Notes: generated from the sequence alone by a model not told the origin. A stretch of DNA of 64,000 nt from Bradyrhizobium cytisi (GCF_008123515.1 NZ_VSSR01000017.1:1-64000), one strand, 5' to 3'; positions 42,553 to 51,443 are shown, counted from the first letter of the stretch. A program made the numbers and translations.

Positions 42553-43338
42553 ATGTCGATCCGATTTGAACGCGACGGCGCCGTCGGCAGCATCGTGCTC
42601 GCCAACCCGCCATTCAACCGCCTAGACCTGCGTTTTACCGAGGCCCTGCGGGTCGCAGTGCACCAGGCCAGCACCAGCGACATCCGCGTGCTCGTCATCC
42701 GTGCGGAGGGACCGCATTTCTCCTTTGGCGGCGAGGTGCGCGAGTGGCCGGGAAAGGACGTCAACTGGTTCAGGACGTTCGTGGCCGAGGTCAACGTCTC
42801 CTACCGCACCATTGAAATGCTGAAGATCCCGACGGTCGCAGTGGTCCAGGGCGTCGCGTTCGGCGGCGGCTTTGAACTGGCGCTGGCCTGCGACTTCCTC
42901 GTCGCGGCCGAGAGTGCGACACTCCGCTGCGTCGAGGTCACCACGGCCATGCTGCCGATCGCAGGGGCCCTCCAGCGCATCGCGGAGCGCGCCGGCCGCG
43001 CGCGCGCCTCGCGGCTTGCCATGCTTGGCGAGCCGATGTCCGGACAGGAGGCGGGACAACTCGGAATCGCCACTCATGTGGTGCCCGAGAACGAGCTCGC
43101 AGCAACCGCTGCCGCTCTGACAAAGCAACTCGCCACCGGGCCGACCCGATCCTATGCGGCGACGCGGACGCTTCTGAAGGCATGGTCGAGCGGCGGCGTG
43201 GCAGCGGCAGACCTCGTGATGCTCGATGTCGCGATGGAGCTCTATGAAGGCGCCGATGCGCAGCGCGGCTTTGCCAACACGGCAGCGGCTTTCGACAAGG
43301 ACATCGAGCCGCCGACACTTATCTTCGAAGGAAAGTGA
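42553..43338 (+). CDS. Enoyl-CoA hydratase/isomerase family protein (crotonase 2)
   Basis: Encodes 261 residues, a paralogue of the crotonase at 37500 and of almost the same length. The two hydratase glutamates are kept (FELALACD and LRCVEVTT, 20 residues apart). The normal GAGG loop is replaced by IAGA. It lies between the CocE-like hydrolase and the acyl-CoA ligase, with short gaps, suggesting it acts on the CoA ester produced by that ligase. An AGCAGGAGG-like ribosome site precedes the ATG. Confidence 0.88.
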   Translation: MSIRFERDGAVGSIVLANPPFNRLDLRFTEALRVAVHQASTSDIRVLVIRAEGPHFSFGGEVREWPGKDVNWFRTFVAEVNVSYRTIEMLKIPTVAVVQGVAFGGGFELALACDFLVAAESATLRCVEVTTAMLPIAGALQRIAERAGRARASRLAMLGEPMSGQEAGQLGIATHVVPENELAATAAALTKQLATGPTRSYAATRTLLKAWSSGGVAAADLVMLDVAMELYEGADAQRGFANTAAAFDKDIEPPTLIFEGK

Positions 43339-43392
43339 GCCGGCTGCGGCGCGGCGAACGTTCGATAGCTCAGAGATGACCGGGAGGAATTC

Positions 43393-45075
43393 GTGCCACG
43401 CGAAAGCTATGTGCATGGTTACAGCGGTCCGCCCCTGATCGGGAAAACCATTGGCGCGCTTCTGGATGAGGTGAGCGCGACCGATGGCTCCCGCGAAGCG
43501 CTGGTTGTCGCTCACCAGAAGATTCGCTGGACCTATTCGGAGCTCAAGTCACGCTCGGATGCGTTCGCGTCGGGCCTGCTCGCCCTTGGCCTCGAGTCGG
43601 GAGACCGGGTCGGCATTTGGGCTCCGAATTGTGCGGAATGGACGATCGCGCAGTTTGCGACCGCGAAGGCTGGCCTGATCCTGGTCAATATCAATCCCGC
43701 CTATCGCCTGAGCGAACTGGAGCACGTCCTGCGAACTGTAGGATGTCGGGCGCTGATCACGGCGGCACGCTTCAAGACCAGCGACTATATCGCGATGATC
43801 CGCGAGCTCGTCCCGGAGCTGGGGGGCGAGCTCGGCGAGCTGAAGAGCGCGCGTCTGCCCGAGTTGCGCCACGTGATCTCGATCGCGGGCAAGCACGACG
43901 GCTGCCTTGCGTTCGATTGGATATCGGAGCGGGGACAGCAGATCGGCAACCGGCGGCTCGATGCCGTCGCGGCCGCGGTGCAGATGGACGATGCCGTCAA
44001 CATCCAGTTCACTAGCGGCACCACCGGCTTGCCGAAGGGCGCGACGCTCTCGCATCACAATCTGATCAACAATGCCTTTTTCGTGGGAGAGGCGACCGGA
44101 ATCGAGCCTGGATCTCGGGTGTGCATCCCGGTCCCGCTCTATCATTGCTTCGGCATGGTGATGGGTAACCTCGGTTGCGTCACCCATGCGGCCACCATGG
44201 TGTATCCATCCGAGTCCTTCGATCCCCTGAAGACCCTGGAGACCGTCGCGGCGGAGCGCTGCGATGTGCTCTACGGGGTCCCCACGATGTTCATCGCCCA
44301 ACTGAACCACCCCGAATTCAGCCGATTCGATCTAAGCTCACTTCGGCTCGGCATCATGGCAGGAGCTCCGTGTCCCATCGAGGTCATGAAGGAGGTGGCG
44401 TCGACCATGCACATGAGCGAGATCACGATCGCCTATGGAATGACCGAGACGAGCCCGGTCAGCTTCCAGAGCAGCCGTGACGATCCGCTCGAATTGCGCG
44501 TCTCGACGGTCGGCAGGATCCAGCCGCACCTCGAGGTCAAGATCGTCGATCGCCAGGGGCGGGTCGTCCCGCGCGGCGAAGCCGGCGAGCTTTGCACCAG
44601 AGGATATTCGGTGATGCTCGGCTATTGGAACGACGAAGCCCGGACGAAAGAGGCGATCGACCGCGCCGGCTGGATGCACACCGGAGACCTGGCGACCGTC
44701 GACGACGACGGCTACTGCCGCATCGTCGGGAGGATCAAGGACATGGTCATCCGCGGCGGCGAGAACATCTATCCGCGGGAGGTCGAGGAGTATCTTTACC
44801 AGCACCCCGACATCAGGGATGTCCAGGTCTTCGGCGTGCCGGACGCCAAGTACGGCGAAGAGCTTTGTGCCTGGATCGTCCCAAAGGTGGGCACGGCGCT
44901 CGATGAGGACGCTGTCCGGAAATTCTGTCAGGACCGTATCTCGCATTACAAGATTCCGCGCTACATCCGGTTCGTGGAGAGCTTCCCCTCTACCGTAACC
45001 GGCAAGGTGCAGAAGTTCGCGATGCGAGAGGCGATGATCGAGGAGTTTGCACGCGCCGAGGACGCTGGCGCATGA
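43393..45075 (+). CDS. Acyl-CoA synthetase (AMP-binding)
   Basis: Encodes 560 residues of the ANL superfamily with all core motifs: [76 protein letters not shown], and the C-terminal catalytic Lys in [12 protein letters not shown]. It is of the general fatty-acyl-CoA synthase type and differs clearly from the AlkK-like ligase at 23572. It starts at GTG with GGGAGG at good spacing. In this cluster it would activate the acid released by the hydrolases for crotonase processing. Confidence 0.9.
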   Translation: MPRESYVHGYSGPPLIGKTIGALLDEVSATDGSREALVVAHQKIRWTYSELKSRSDAFASGLLALGLESGDRVGIWAPNCAEWTIAQFATAKAGLILVNINPAYRLSELEHVLRTVGCRALITAARFKTSDYIAMIRELVPELGGELGELKSARLPELRHVISIAGKHDGCLAFDWISERGQQIGNRRLDAVAAAVQMDDAVNIQFTSGTTGLPKGATLSHHNLINNAFFVGEATGIEPGSRVCIPVPLYHCFGMVMGNLGCVTHAATMVYPSESFDPLKTLETVAAERCDVLYGVPTMFIAQLNHPEFSRFDLSSLRLGIMAGAPCPIEVMKEVASTMHMSEITIAYGMTETSPVSFQSSRDDPLELRVSTVGRIQPHLEVKIVDRQGRVVPRGEAGELCTRGYSVMLGYWNDEARTKEAIDRAGWMHTGDLATVDDDGYCRIVGRIKDMVIRGGENIYPREVEEYLYQHPDIRDVQVFGVPDAKYGEELCAWIVPKVGTALDEDAVRKFCQDRISHYKIPRYIRFVESFPSTVTGKVQKFAMREAMIEEFARAEDAGA

Positions 45076-45208
45076 GTCTCGGCGAGACGGCATTGAGCCC
45101 GCCGGGAATTCCGCGGCCAACGTCAGGAGCGAAAGCCGCCAGGCTGATGTGGAGCCAGCCAACACGTCGCTTGGTGTTCGATTGGGGGCCGTGCTAATCG
45201 AAGGCGAA

Positions 45209-45859
45209 ATGGCCAAGCAGACAGCCCGGCGAGAGCGCCCGCGCAAGCGAGCCGAACAGCAGCGCTCGATCGAGACGCGGGCTGCGATCCTCAATGCTGC
45301 CATCGCGGAATTCGCCGAGCGCGGGTTCGAAGGCGCGAGCATTCGTGCCATCGCCGATCGATTGGGCCTGCAACATCCCCTGATCACCTATCATTATCGC
45401 AGTAAGGATATTCTCTGGCGGGCGGCAGCCGAGCATGCGTTCGCGCAGATTCGGTCCGACTGGGAAGTTTCGGCTCCTGAGGGATCCGAGTTGTCACCGT
45501 TGGCGCGGCTGCGACGGGAATACGCCACTCTTTTCCAGTATACTGTCGCGTTTCCGGAATTCCATCGTTTCATGCGCCAGGAGACCTTGACGAACAATCC
45601 CCGACTGAAATGGGTGGCTGAAACGGTCCTCGCTCCGCTTCTGGGCCGGCTGCTGCCCCAGATCGTTGAGGCTCAGAAACAGGGCCTTATACCCGCCGTC
45701 GATCCCATCCTATTCCACTACATGATGGTCAGTCTGAGCGCGACGCTCTCGGAGTTCGGGCCCGAGATGCAGATCACAAGCGGACTGTCACCCGAGGATC
45801 CACAGGTCGTCTCCGCCTATTGGCGTCTCGTGGACGAAACGATCTTCGGAGACGAATAG
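45209..45859 (+). CDS. TetR-family transcriptional regulator
   Basis: Encodes 216 residues. The N-terminal helix-turn-helix (TRAAILNAAIAEFAERGFEGASIRAIADRLGLQHPLITYHYRSKDILWRAAAEHAF, residues ~23-75) is followed by a helical ligand-binding domain. ATG 45209 follows GAAGGCG; a longer frame reaching back to 45047 overlaps the ligase gene and is not supported. As the last gene of the hydrolase-crotonase-ligase run it is a likely local repressor that senses an acyl-CoA or a pathway acid; the palindrome at 40662 is a candidate target. Confidence 0.88.
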   Translation: MAKQTARRERPRKRAEQQRSIETRAAILNAAIAEFAERGFEGASIRAIADRLGLQHPLITYHYRSKDILWRAAAEHAFAQIRSDWEVSAPEGSELSPLARLRREYATLFQYTVAFPEFHRFMRQETLTNNPRLKWVAETVLAPLLGRLLPQIVEAQKQGLIPAVDPILFHYMMVSLSATLSEFGPEMQITSGLSPEDPQVVSAYWRLVDETIFGDE

Positions 45860-45874
45860 AAGAAGGAACGAGGA

Positions 45875-45898
45875 GACAGGCGGTGATCGCCGCCTGTC
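45875..45898 (+). terminator. Hairpin after TetR gene
   Basis: GACAGGCGG (45875-45883) pairs perfectly with CCGCCTGTC (45890-45898) around a 6-base loop, 15 bases after the TetR stop. There is no following T-run, so it is either a weak terminator or a transcript-stabilising hairpin. Confidence 0.5.
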
Positions 45899-46388
45899 CC
45901 CGTCCGTCAAGGCTGACCGAACAGTCGGCGCGCGTTGTCGCGGTCGATCTTCTTTCGATCGGCTCTACTGATTTCACCCGGCGCTGATCACGTCGTCAGC
46001 ACCTTGTTTGGAGAACTGCCTTAAAGATGCGGCCAGCCCGGCCCCCGGGGTCATCCGGAACATGGACATCTGGAGCAATTCGACAAGCTTCTGAGTTTTA
46101 GGCGGACGATCGGAGGAAATATCGCAGATTTGCGTGGTGTGGTGAAAGGCTGTAGCGGTCTCCCGCTACCAATTCGATCCTAGCTTTCTCCAAACTGCTA
46201 TCGAAGCCAAGCGTCCTTATCCGGAGCTTTGGGACTCGCCTAGGCGCAGGGTCGTATTCAATCTCCCTGCAAGATCCTCCGCGAACGAATTTGTCGCGCG
46301 CATTCAACTTTCGTCCTGTTTGCAACAGGCTCGATCGGCGTGCAATCGCGACCAGTTTCTCCTAATGAGAGTACTCGGAGGGAACGAC
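45899..46388. other. Non-coding stretch, start of compositional shift
   Basis: About 490 bases without a supportable gene. GC falls by eye from the level of the flanking operons towards the ATPase remnant that follows. A GGAGGGA ribosome site appears at the right end before ATG 46389. I see no RNA gene, insertion sequence or clear promoter boxes. Confidence 0.4.
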
Positions 46389-46990
46389 ATGGTGGACAAA
46401 CAAAAGCTTGCGCGACTGCGCCAACTGATCACCGAAGGCCTACGTGTCCAGCTAGCTAGGTGGGGAGCGCATAGCCTACATCAACGTCGGTAACGCGCTT
46501 GAGGACGCCTGCGCGAAGCAGAACCATGCGATTTTCGCTCGTCGAGGTTGTGGCAAGACGTTGCTGTTGCATGCCTCTGCAGCACGGCTCCCCAAGGAGG
46601 TCCGCTCTATCTACCTGAATTGCGAAGATTTCAAACGCCACACATTCCCGAACGTTCTAATAGAGATACTCGTCTCCCTTTTCTCGGACATGCAGGCGCA
46701 TCTGACTGGATGGTTTGGGAGAAAGGCACAGGCTCGAAAGCTGCTGGTGGACATCATCAAGAAACTGAAGGCTATGCAGAATGAACCAGATGTCCTCGAT
46801 CATCGGGTGTTACGCTCATTTCAGAAAGATGGAAAATAGGTTTGCCGAGATTGATGTCTCGCGAGTTGAAGCGAAGGATCAGATGCGTTCCGCGCCTATT
46901 CTGACGGAAGCGGATCTCAATGCTCTGTCTACAAATGTCCCAAAGAATGCAGAGCAATTGCTTTTAGAGCATCAGGCTGAAGTCGGCTAA
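46389..46990 (+). pseudogene. Frameshifted, truncated P-loop ATPase gene
   Basis: An ATG with a good ribosome site (GGAGGGA) begins VDKQKLARLRQLITEG, and that frame stops at about 46491. A second frame, without its own start, carries RIAYINVGNALEDACAKQNHAIFARRGCGKTLLLHASAARLP: a Walker A (GCGKT) typical of ORC/AAA-like ATPases, followed by YLNCEDFKRHTFPNVLIEILVSLFSDM, and stops at 46839. A third frame (to 46990) continues with FAEIDVSRVEAKDQ. At least two frameshifts have occurred, and the rest of the ATPase, including any recognisable Walker B, is missing. Composition is lower in GC than its neighbours. Proteins with this opening are, as far as I recall, accessory-region ATPases; a defence role is possible but not shown. 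Confidence 0.6.
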
Positions 46991-47394
46991 GTTTGTTAGT
47001 CTTTGTCTGCTCCGGCCGAGTTTGAATGAGCAGAAGCATACTCGGGCGTCGCGCGTGGTATAGCTCTTTGGACATGCAATGGATCATCACGTCGCGTACC
47101 ACAAAATAGATGAGCGAGCCGTATTTCCAGGACGCTAGACGTGATCAAAATCGGCAAACAAGGTTCGGGATAACGCCTTGGTTGGTAGCCGCCTCTGGGT
47201 GTTTACCGGGGTAGGTTTTCCTCGAATCTACGAACTTAGTTGTTCTGGGACGGATACTTGAGGAGCCACCTGAGTACAAAGAAAATCTATTACTTCCAAG
47301 TCCGTCTCGCTGTGTTGGGGGCGTCGGGCAAAACACCCCCGTCAACCCCTCCTCGCAAAAATATTCCACTTTACCGAAATTCGGAAATGACGTA
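46991..47394. other. Non-coding lower-GC stretch
   Basis: About 400 bases after the ATPase remnant with no convincing coding frame; the short open frames have no ribosome site and no family resemblance. It joins the remnant to the dispersed repeat and probably belongs to the same decayed insert. Confidence 0.4.
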
Positions 47395-48020
47395 TGTGTT
47401 GCGGCATCCCGGCTCATCCTTGAGGGGCGATCTCGTGTCGTCTTGGTTGCGAGCCGGGCTTGCGGTGGACGCGGGCAGCGTTGGGTGCGAGAGGTGCGGG
47501 CAGGGCGGATTGCTCTCCGTGAGCCCGAGGCTTCGTGCCGACGAGCGGCGCTGTCTAGGTTCGTCTCGCCTGCATTCTTCCGGCAACGTCGACAACGCTG
47601 GAAGATAATGCGGCGAACCAGCGAGCCGTGCGTACGGCAAAACCGTGTGGTCCTGGCCGTCGTCGCTACGGTCAAGCTTTCGCGGAGGTGTGGAGCGCCC
47701 AACCGGGTCAACTGCATCGTCAATTCGCTGGAAGTGAGGGAGGCCAGAACGAACTCGGCTCCCGGGAGAGCACGGCATAAGCCGTCAACCCACTGCGCAG
47801 GGAAGGCCGAGTGATTGGCACCACCTGTATGCTGCTGTGCGGTCTTTTTGCGCTACCATTTCGCGCAGCGGACCGCGGGTGCGAGGTCAGCACCCGGTCT
47901 TCCCTGCGCCCTCTTGGCTTAGAGGGTGGAGTGACCAGGCAAAGCTCGGGCGATTTGCGCCGCGAGGACGCAAAAGCGTGTCCCGCGGGTTGCAATGCCT
48001 GTCAGAGGACTGCGATCCCT
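47395..48020 (+). repeat. Bradyrhizobium-type dispersed repeat with strong RNA-like folding
   Basis: From memory, sequences such as CGGGAGAGCACGGCATAAGC and GGCTTGCGGTGGACGCG recur many times in Bradyrhizobium and related genomes; this copy carries both, in the usual order. It is rich in pairing: GCGCAGGGAAG (47795-47805) is perfectly complementary to CTTCCCTGCGC (47899-47909), enclosing a GCGGTC/GACCGC pair and the hairpin CGGGTGC-N7-GCACCCG (47876-47896), and is followed by CCCTCT-N6-AGAGGG (47909-47926). Open frames across it are not credible genes. The ends are approximate. The function is unknown; copy number needs a genome search. Confidence 0.55.
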
Positions 48021-48118
48021 TCCACCAGAAGTCATTTTTAGAACGACGTTTCACTATCAGAAAGAAGGGTGGCGACATAAGGCGCTGTGCCGATAACGAA
48101 ACTCTGTCGTCGCGAGCG

Positions 48119-49525
48119 TCACGCATCTTGCGTCGCGGCTGCGTCGGCGGTCCGTCGCCGTGCCGGCAGGAAAAACCCGGCAATTGCGCCGGCCAGCGAC
48201 AGCGTTGCGGCGAGGCTCATCGCGGCAGCAAATCCGCGCTCGAAATGCGCGGCCGAGTAGGCCCCGCCGTTGGCCGAGAAGCTCGCCACCAGCGCGGCGA
48301 TGCCGAACATGCCGCCGAGGAAGCGGCCCATGTTGAAGATGCCGGACGCCTTGCCCATTTCGGCCACCGCGACCGAGCTCAGGATGGCGTTCTGTGCTGC
48401 CGGCATCGCCATCGAGACGCCGACGCCGGCCAGCACCAACGGCGCGACCAGGGCGGAGTAGGCAACCGCGGGGCTCACGATCTCGGCGATCCAGCCAAGG
48501 CCGATCGCCTGCATCAACAATCCCGTCACCACCAGCGGCCGCTCGCCGAGCCTGTTGACGACCGCGCCGGCGACCGGGGCGGTGACGAACAGCGTCGCTG
48601 TCCAGGGGAGCAGGCGAAGTCCGGCGCCGAAGGCGTCGAAGCCCAGCGTGGTTTGCAAGAACTGCGGCAGCAGGAACAATACGCCATACATCGCGGCGTA
48701 GAACAGGACGCTTGCGGACATGCCGGAGGCGAGGGCGCGCGATGCAAACAGCCGCATCGGCACCATCGGCGCGGCCGCGCGCAATTCCCGGAGCGCGAAG
48801 CCGGCGGTGAACACCAAGCCTGACATCAGCGTACCCATGACCTCGGCGCTCGTCCACCCCACAGCATTGCCGCGCAACAGGCTCCACACCCACGCCAGCG
48901 CTGCGAGGGCGACGAGCGCCAGTCCTGGGATGTCCAATGCGGCAGAAGGTCCAAAACTTTCGCGCAACCGTGCCAGCACCAGGGCGATCGTGATCAGGCC
49001 GATCGGCAGGTTGATCCAGAACACCCAGCGCCAGCCGAAATGTTCGGTGATGAAGCCGCCGATGGCGGGGCCGATGATCAGCGCGCAGCCGGTGATGCTG
49101 CTGAAAATGCCGAGCGCGCGGGCGCGCTCCCCGCGGCCGAACGTGCCGCTCAGGATCGCCATCGCCAGCGGCATCACTAGCGCGGCGCCGGCGCCCTGCA
49201 GTGCGCGGGCGGCGATCAGCGCGGTCGCATTGCCTGCGAGCGCACAGGCCGCCGATGCAACGACAAACAGGGCGAGCCCGGCCGCGAACATGCGGCGGCG
49301 GCCGAAGCGGTCGCCGAGTGCGGCGCCGGTCAGGAGCAGCACGGCGAAGGTCAGATTGAAGGCGTTGACAGTCCATTGCAGCGTCTCGACCGGGCTGCCG
49401 AATTCGGCGCGAATGGCCGCGAATGCCGTCGTGATGATCATGGCGTCCAGCGCCATCATGAAGGATGCAAGCGCGGTGATGCCAAGCACCCAGTTTTGCG
49501 CGGCGCGATTGGTCGGGGTCTGCAT
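48119..49525 (-). CDS. DHA2-type MFS drug exporter (EmrB/QacA-like)
   Basis: Encodes 468 residues with about 14 hydrophobic segments, as in the 14-TMS drug:H+ antiporter family. Motif A is present (LLLTGAALGDRFGRRRMFAAG), as is the motif C region (GIFSSITGCALIIGPAIGGFITEHFGWRWVFWINLPIG). The expected role is proton-driven efflux of toxic organics. The start at 49525 follows GGAGAC and matches the family N-terminus (RAAQNWVLGITALASFMMALDAMIITTAFAAI); the frame is open far upstream but without membrane-protein character. It is divergent from the small ABM-like/ECF pair. Confidence 0.9.
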   Translation of the reverse strand: MQTPTNRAAQNWVLGITALASFMMALDAMIITTAFAAIRAEFGSPVETLQWTVNAFNLTFAVLLLTGAALGDRFGRRRMFAAGLALFVVASAACALAGNATALIAARALQGAGAALVMPLAMAILSGTFGRGERARALGIFSSITGCALIIGPAIGGFITEHFGWRWVFWINLPIGLITIALVLARLRESFGPSAALDIPGLALVALAALAWVWSLLRGNAVGWTSAEVMGTLMSGLVFTAGFALRELRAAAPMVPMRLFASRALASGMSASVLFYAAMYGVLFLLPQFLQTTLGFDAFGAGLRLLPWTATLFVTAPVAGAVVNRLGERPLVVTGLLMQAIGLGWIAEIVSPAVAYSALVAPLVLAGVGVSMAMPAAQNAILSSVAVAEMGKASGIFNMGRFLGGMFGIAALVASFSANGGAYSAAHFERGFAAAMSLAATLSLAGAIAGFFLPARRRTADAAATQDA

Positions 49526-49789
49526 CGCCCTGTCTCCGTGTGTCGCGCCGCCCTTTCGCGGCGCGTTCTGCGGGCTAGACGAGGCCGGAGTGGCAAAGGA
49601 TGCGCCCGTAAATAATTTCTCCTGGGGCCGCATCCTTCGCCGGCCGGCAAACGTCTTAGGGGGACGCGGCCATTTACGCGACCTTGATCCGGAGGAGCGC
49701 AGCACCGGTTTTCCGACAAGGGTCATGCTAGAATGGAAAGATGGAGCGCGATGAGCGAGCCAGGTCGCGACATCAGCAAGGAGCGCGCG

Positions 49790-50098
49790 ATGAGAAGGAC
49801 GTTGATCAGGTACAAGGCCAAGCCGGAGCTGGCCGACAGGAACGCCGAGCTGGTTGCGGCCGTATTTGCGGAGTTGAAGGCGGCCGGGCCCGACGGCGTG
49901 CGCTATCTGACGCTGCGGCTGGAGGACGACACCTTCATCCATTTTGTCGAGGCCGCGACCGAGGACGGCTCGAGCCCGATCCCGAAGCTCAAGGCGTTTC
50001 AGACGTTCCAGGACGGGATCCGCGACCGCTGCGCGGAGCCGCCGCTGGTTCGTGATGTGAGGATCGTCGGCAACTACCGTATGCTGGACGAGTCCTGA
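49790..50098 (+). CDS. Small dimeric alpha/beta-barrel-like protein
   Basis: Encodes 102 residues starting RRTLIRYKAKPELADRNAELVAAVFAELKAAGPDGVRYLTLRLEDDTFIHFVE. The alternating strand-helix pattern suggests a ferredoxin-like ABM fold, but no enzyme family is certain. ATG 49790 has AAGGAG six bases upstream; the earlier ATGs in the frame lack this. It sits 19 bases before the ECF sigma gene, and such pairs (small enzyme-like protein plus sigma factor) often form one regulon. Confidence 0.75.
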   Translation: MRRTLIRYKAKPELADRNAELVAAVFAELKAAGPDGVRYLTLRLEDDTFIHFVEAATEDGSSPIPKLKAFQTFQDGIRDRCAEPPLVRDVRIVGNYRMLDES

Positions 50099-50117
50099 CA
50101 GCCGAGGCGGAGGAGCA

Positions 50118-51029
50118 ATGGCGTCAGACCCGCTGACTACCATCGATATCGAGGCCCTGCTGGCGCGGATGCGACCGAAACTGCATCGCTACTGCGCCCG
50201 CATGGTCGGCTCGGTCATCGATGGTGAGGATGTGCTGCAGGATGCGCTGATCAAGGCGATGGAGGCGCTGCGATCGGTCACGCCCGTCGTCAACACTGAG
50301 GGCTGGCTGTTCCGCGTCGCGCACAACACCGCGCTGGATTTCCTGCGTCGCCGCAACCGGCAGGAGGCGCTGCATTCGGCTGAGGAGGTGGAGATGATTG
50401 CCGACCAGCTCGATGATGTGGAAAGCCGCCAGATCGCCGCGACCGGCCTGCGCACCTTCATGCGACTGCCGGTGGCGCAACGGTCCAGCGTGATCCTGAT
50501 GGACGTGCTCGGCTGCTCACTGGCTGAGGTCTGCGACATCATGGATTTCAGCCTGCCGGCGGTGAAGGCCGCGCTGCATCGCGGACGCACGCAACTGCGT
50601 GAGTTCGCCGGAGAGCCCGACGATGTGCCGCAGCCGGGCCTGTCGGACGCCGATCGGACGCGGCTCAACGCCTATGTTGGCCATTTCAATGCCCGCGACT
50701 TCGACGCGATCCGCGCCATGATCGCCGACGACGTCAGGCTCGAACTCGTCAACCGCACCAGGCTGAAAGGCAAGGCCGAGGTGTCGAACTATTTCGGCAA
50801 TTACTCGAAGGTCAGCGACTGGCACCTGGTGACGGGGCAGGTCGAGGGACGTCCCGCGATCCTGGTGTTCGATCCGAATGAGCCGGGCGGGCGGGCGAAA
50901 TATTTCATGCTCCTCGACTGGTCCGCCGGCAAGCTCGCCACCATCAGGGATTTTCGTCACGCAGCCTATGTTGTCGATGGTGCGGAGTGCGTGGTGGATA
51001 GAGGTCTCGACGAACGCTCTTCGGGATAA
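50118..51029 (+). CDS. ECF sigma factor with C-terminal SnoaL-like domain
   Basis: Encodes 303 residues. Region sigma2 spans about residues 14-78 (RPKLHRYCARMVGSVIDGEDVLQDALIKAMEAL, then GWLFRVAHNTALDFLRRRNRQ) and sigma4 about 110-160 (LPVAQRSSVILMDVLGCSLAEVCDIMDFSLPAVKAALHRGRTQLRE). Residues ~175-290 form a SnoaL/NTF2-like tail (RLNAYVGHFNARDFDAIRAMIADDVRLELV). ECF groups with this layout have no anti-sigma factor and use the tail for control. No anti-sigma gene lies nearby here either. The flanking ABM-like gene and the divergent exporter are likely members of its regulon. Confidence 0.88.
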   Translation: MASDPLTTIDIEALLARMRPKLHRYCARMVGSVIDGEDVLQDALIKAMEALRSVTPVVNTEGWLFRVAHNTALDFLRRRNRQEALHSAEEVEMIADQLDDVESRQIAATGLRTFMRLPVAQRSSVILMDVLGCSLAEVCDIMDFSLPAVKAALHRGRTQLREFAGEPDDVPQPGLSDADRTRLNAYVGHFNARDFDAIRAMIADDVRLELVNRTRLKGKAEVSNYFGNYSKVSDWHLVTGQVEGRPAILVFDPNEPGGRAKYFMLLDWSAGKLATIRDFRHAAYVVDGAECVVDRGLDERSSG

Positions 51030-51043
51030 GTCGAGCGGATCGA

Positions 51044-51082
51044 CCTGCCCCTCTCAAGGCTGAAACAGGGGTTCGATTCCCC
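51044..51082 (+). other. tRNA-Glu(CTC)-like 3' fragment
   Basis: CTCTCAAGGCTGAAACAGGG followed by GTTCGATTCCCC reads as the anticodon loop (CTCTCAA, anticodon CTC), variable loop and a T-arm (GGGG-TTCGATT-CCCC) of a tRNA-Glu. The expected acceptor stem and a good 5' half are missing, and the anticodon stem has a mismatch, so it is not an intact tRNA. Such fragments are left by integration or excision at tRNA 3' ends. It begins 14 bases after the ECF gene. Confidence 0.5.
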
Positions 51083-51443
51083 GGTCGCTTCGCTCGCAAT
51101 GACGAGTGGGGAGAGTTCATTGCCTCCGCCGGCTCATGCTGCCGCAGCCGAAACCGCGCTGCCGCATTCGAACTGACGCGCGTTGCGCGCGAGCCCCTCA
51201 CAACATCATCAAGACCGATCGGACGCCCGCCGCGAAGAACGCGCCAACTCCGCTTGCAATGTTTAGTAAATGGTGGTTCACTAAACAAATCGAGCCTGCC
51301 GGGCCTCTAGAATCCGGGTGGCGCGAGGAAACGCTAGTTTAGTTATTCAGCTCGTCACGGACTGTGTCGCTCTGCTCGAAGCATTCGGGCGGACAGGAAA
51401 GCCGCGCCACGTCGATGGCCGGCCCACTCGGAGGGAACGTGCA
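51083..51443. promoter_or_regulatory. Upstream region of the ABC-Dha operon with GTTTAGT half-sites
   Basis: This stretch has no supportable gene. GTTTAGT occurs at 51261-51267 and 51337-51343, and its complement ACTAAAC at 51280-51286, all within 83 bases of otherwise GC-rich DNA. The first two sites form an inverted repeat with a 12-base centre. This is a plausible operator for the long operon that starts at 51444. A GGAGGGA ribosome site precedes that gene. CGCTTCGCTCGCAATGACG near 51087 resembles the end of another dispersed repeat of this group. Confidence 0.45.

Noticed and set aside
47837..48823. Open frame of 328 codons running from the dispersed repeat into the MFS gene
   Set aside because: It combines repeat DNA with the antisense of a clear transporter gene; the translation is Gly/Arg/Gln-rich without motifs.
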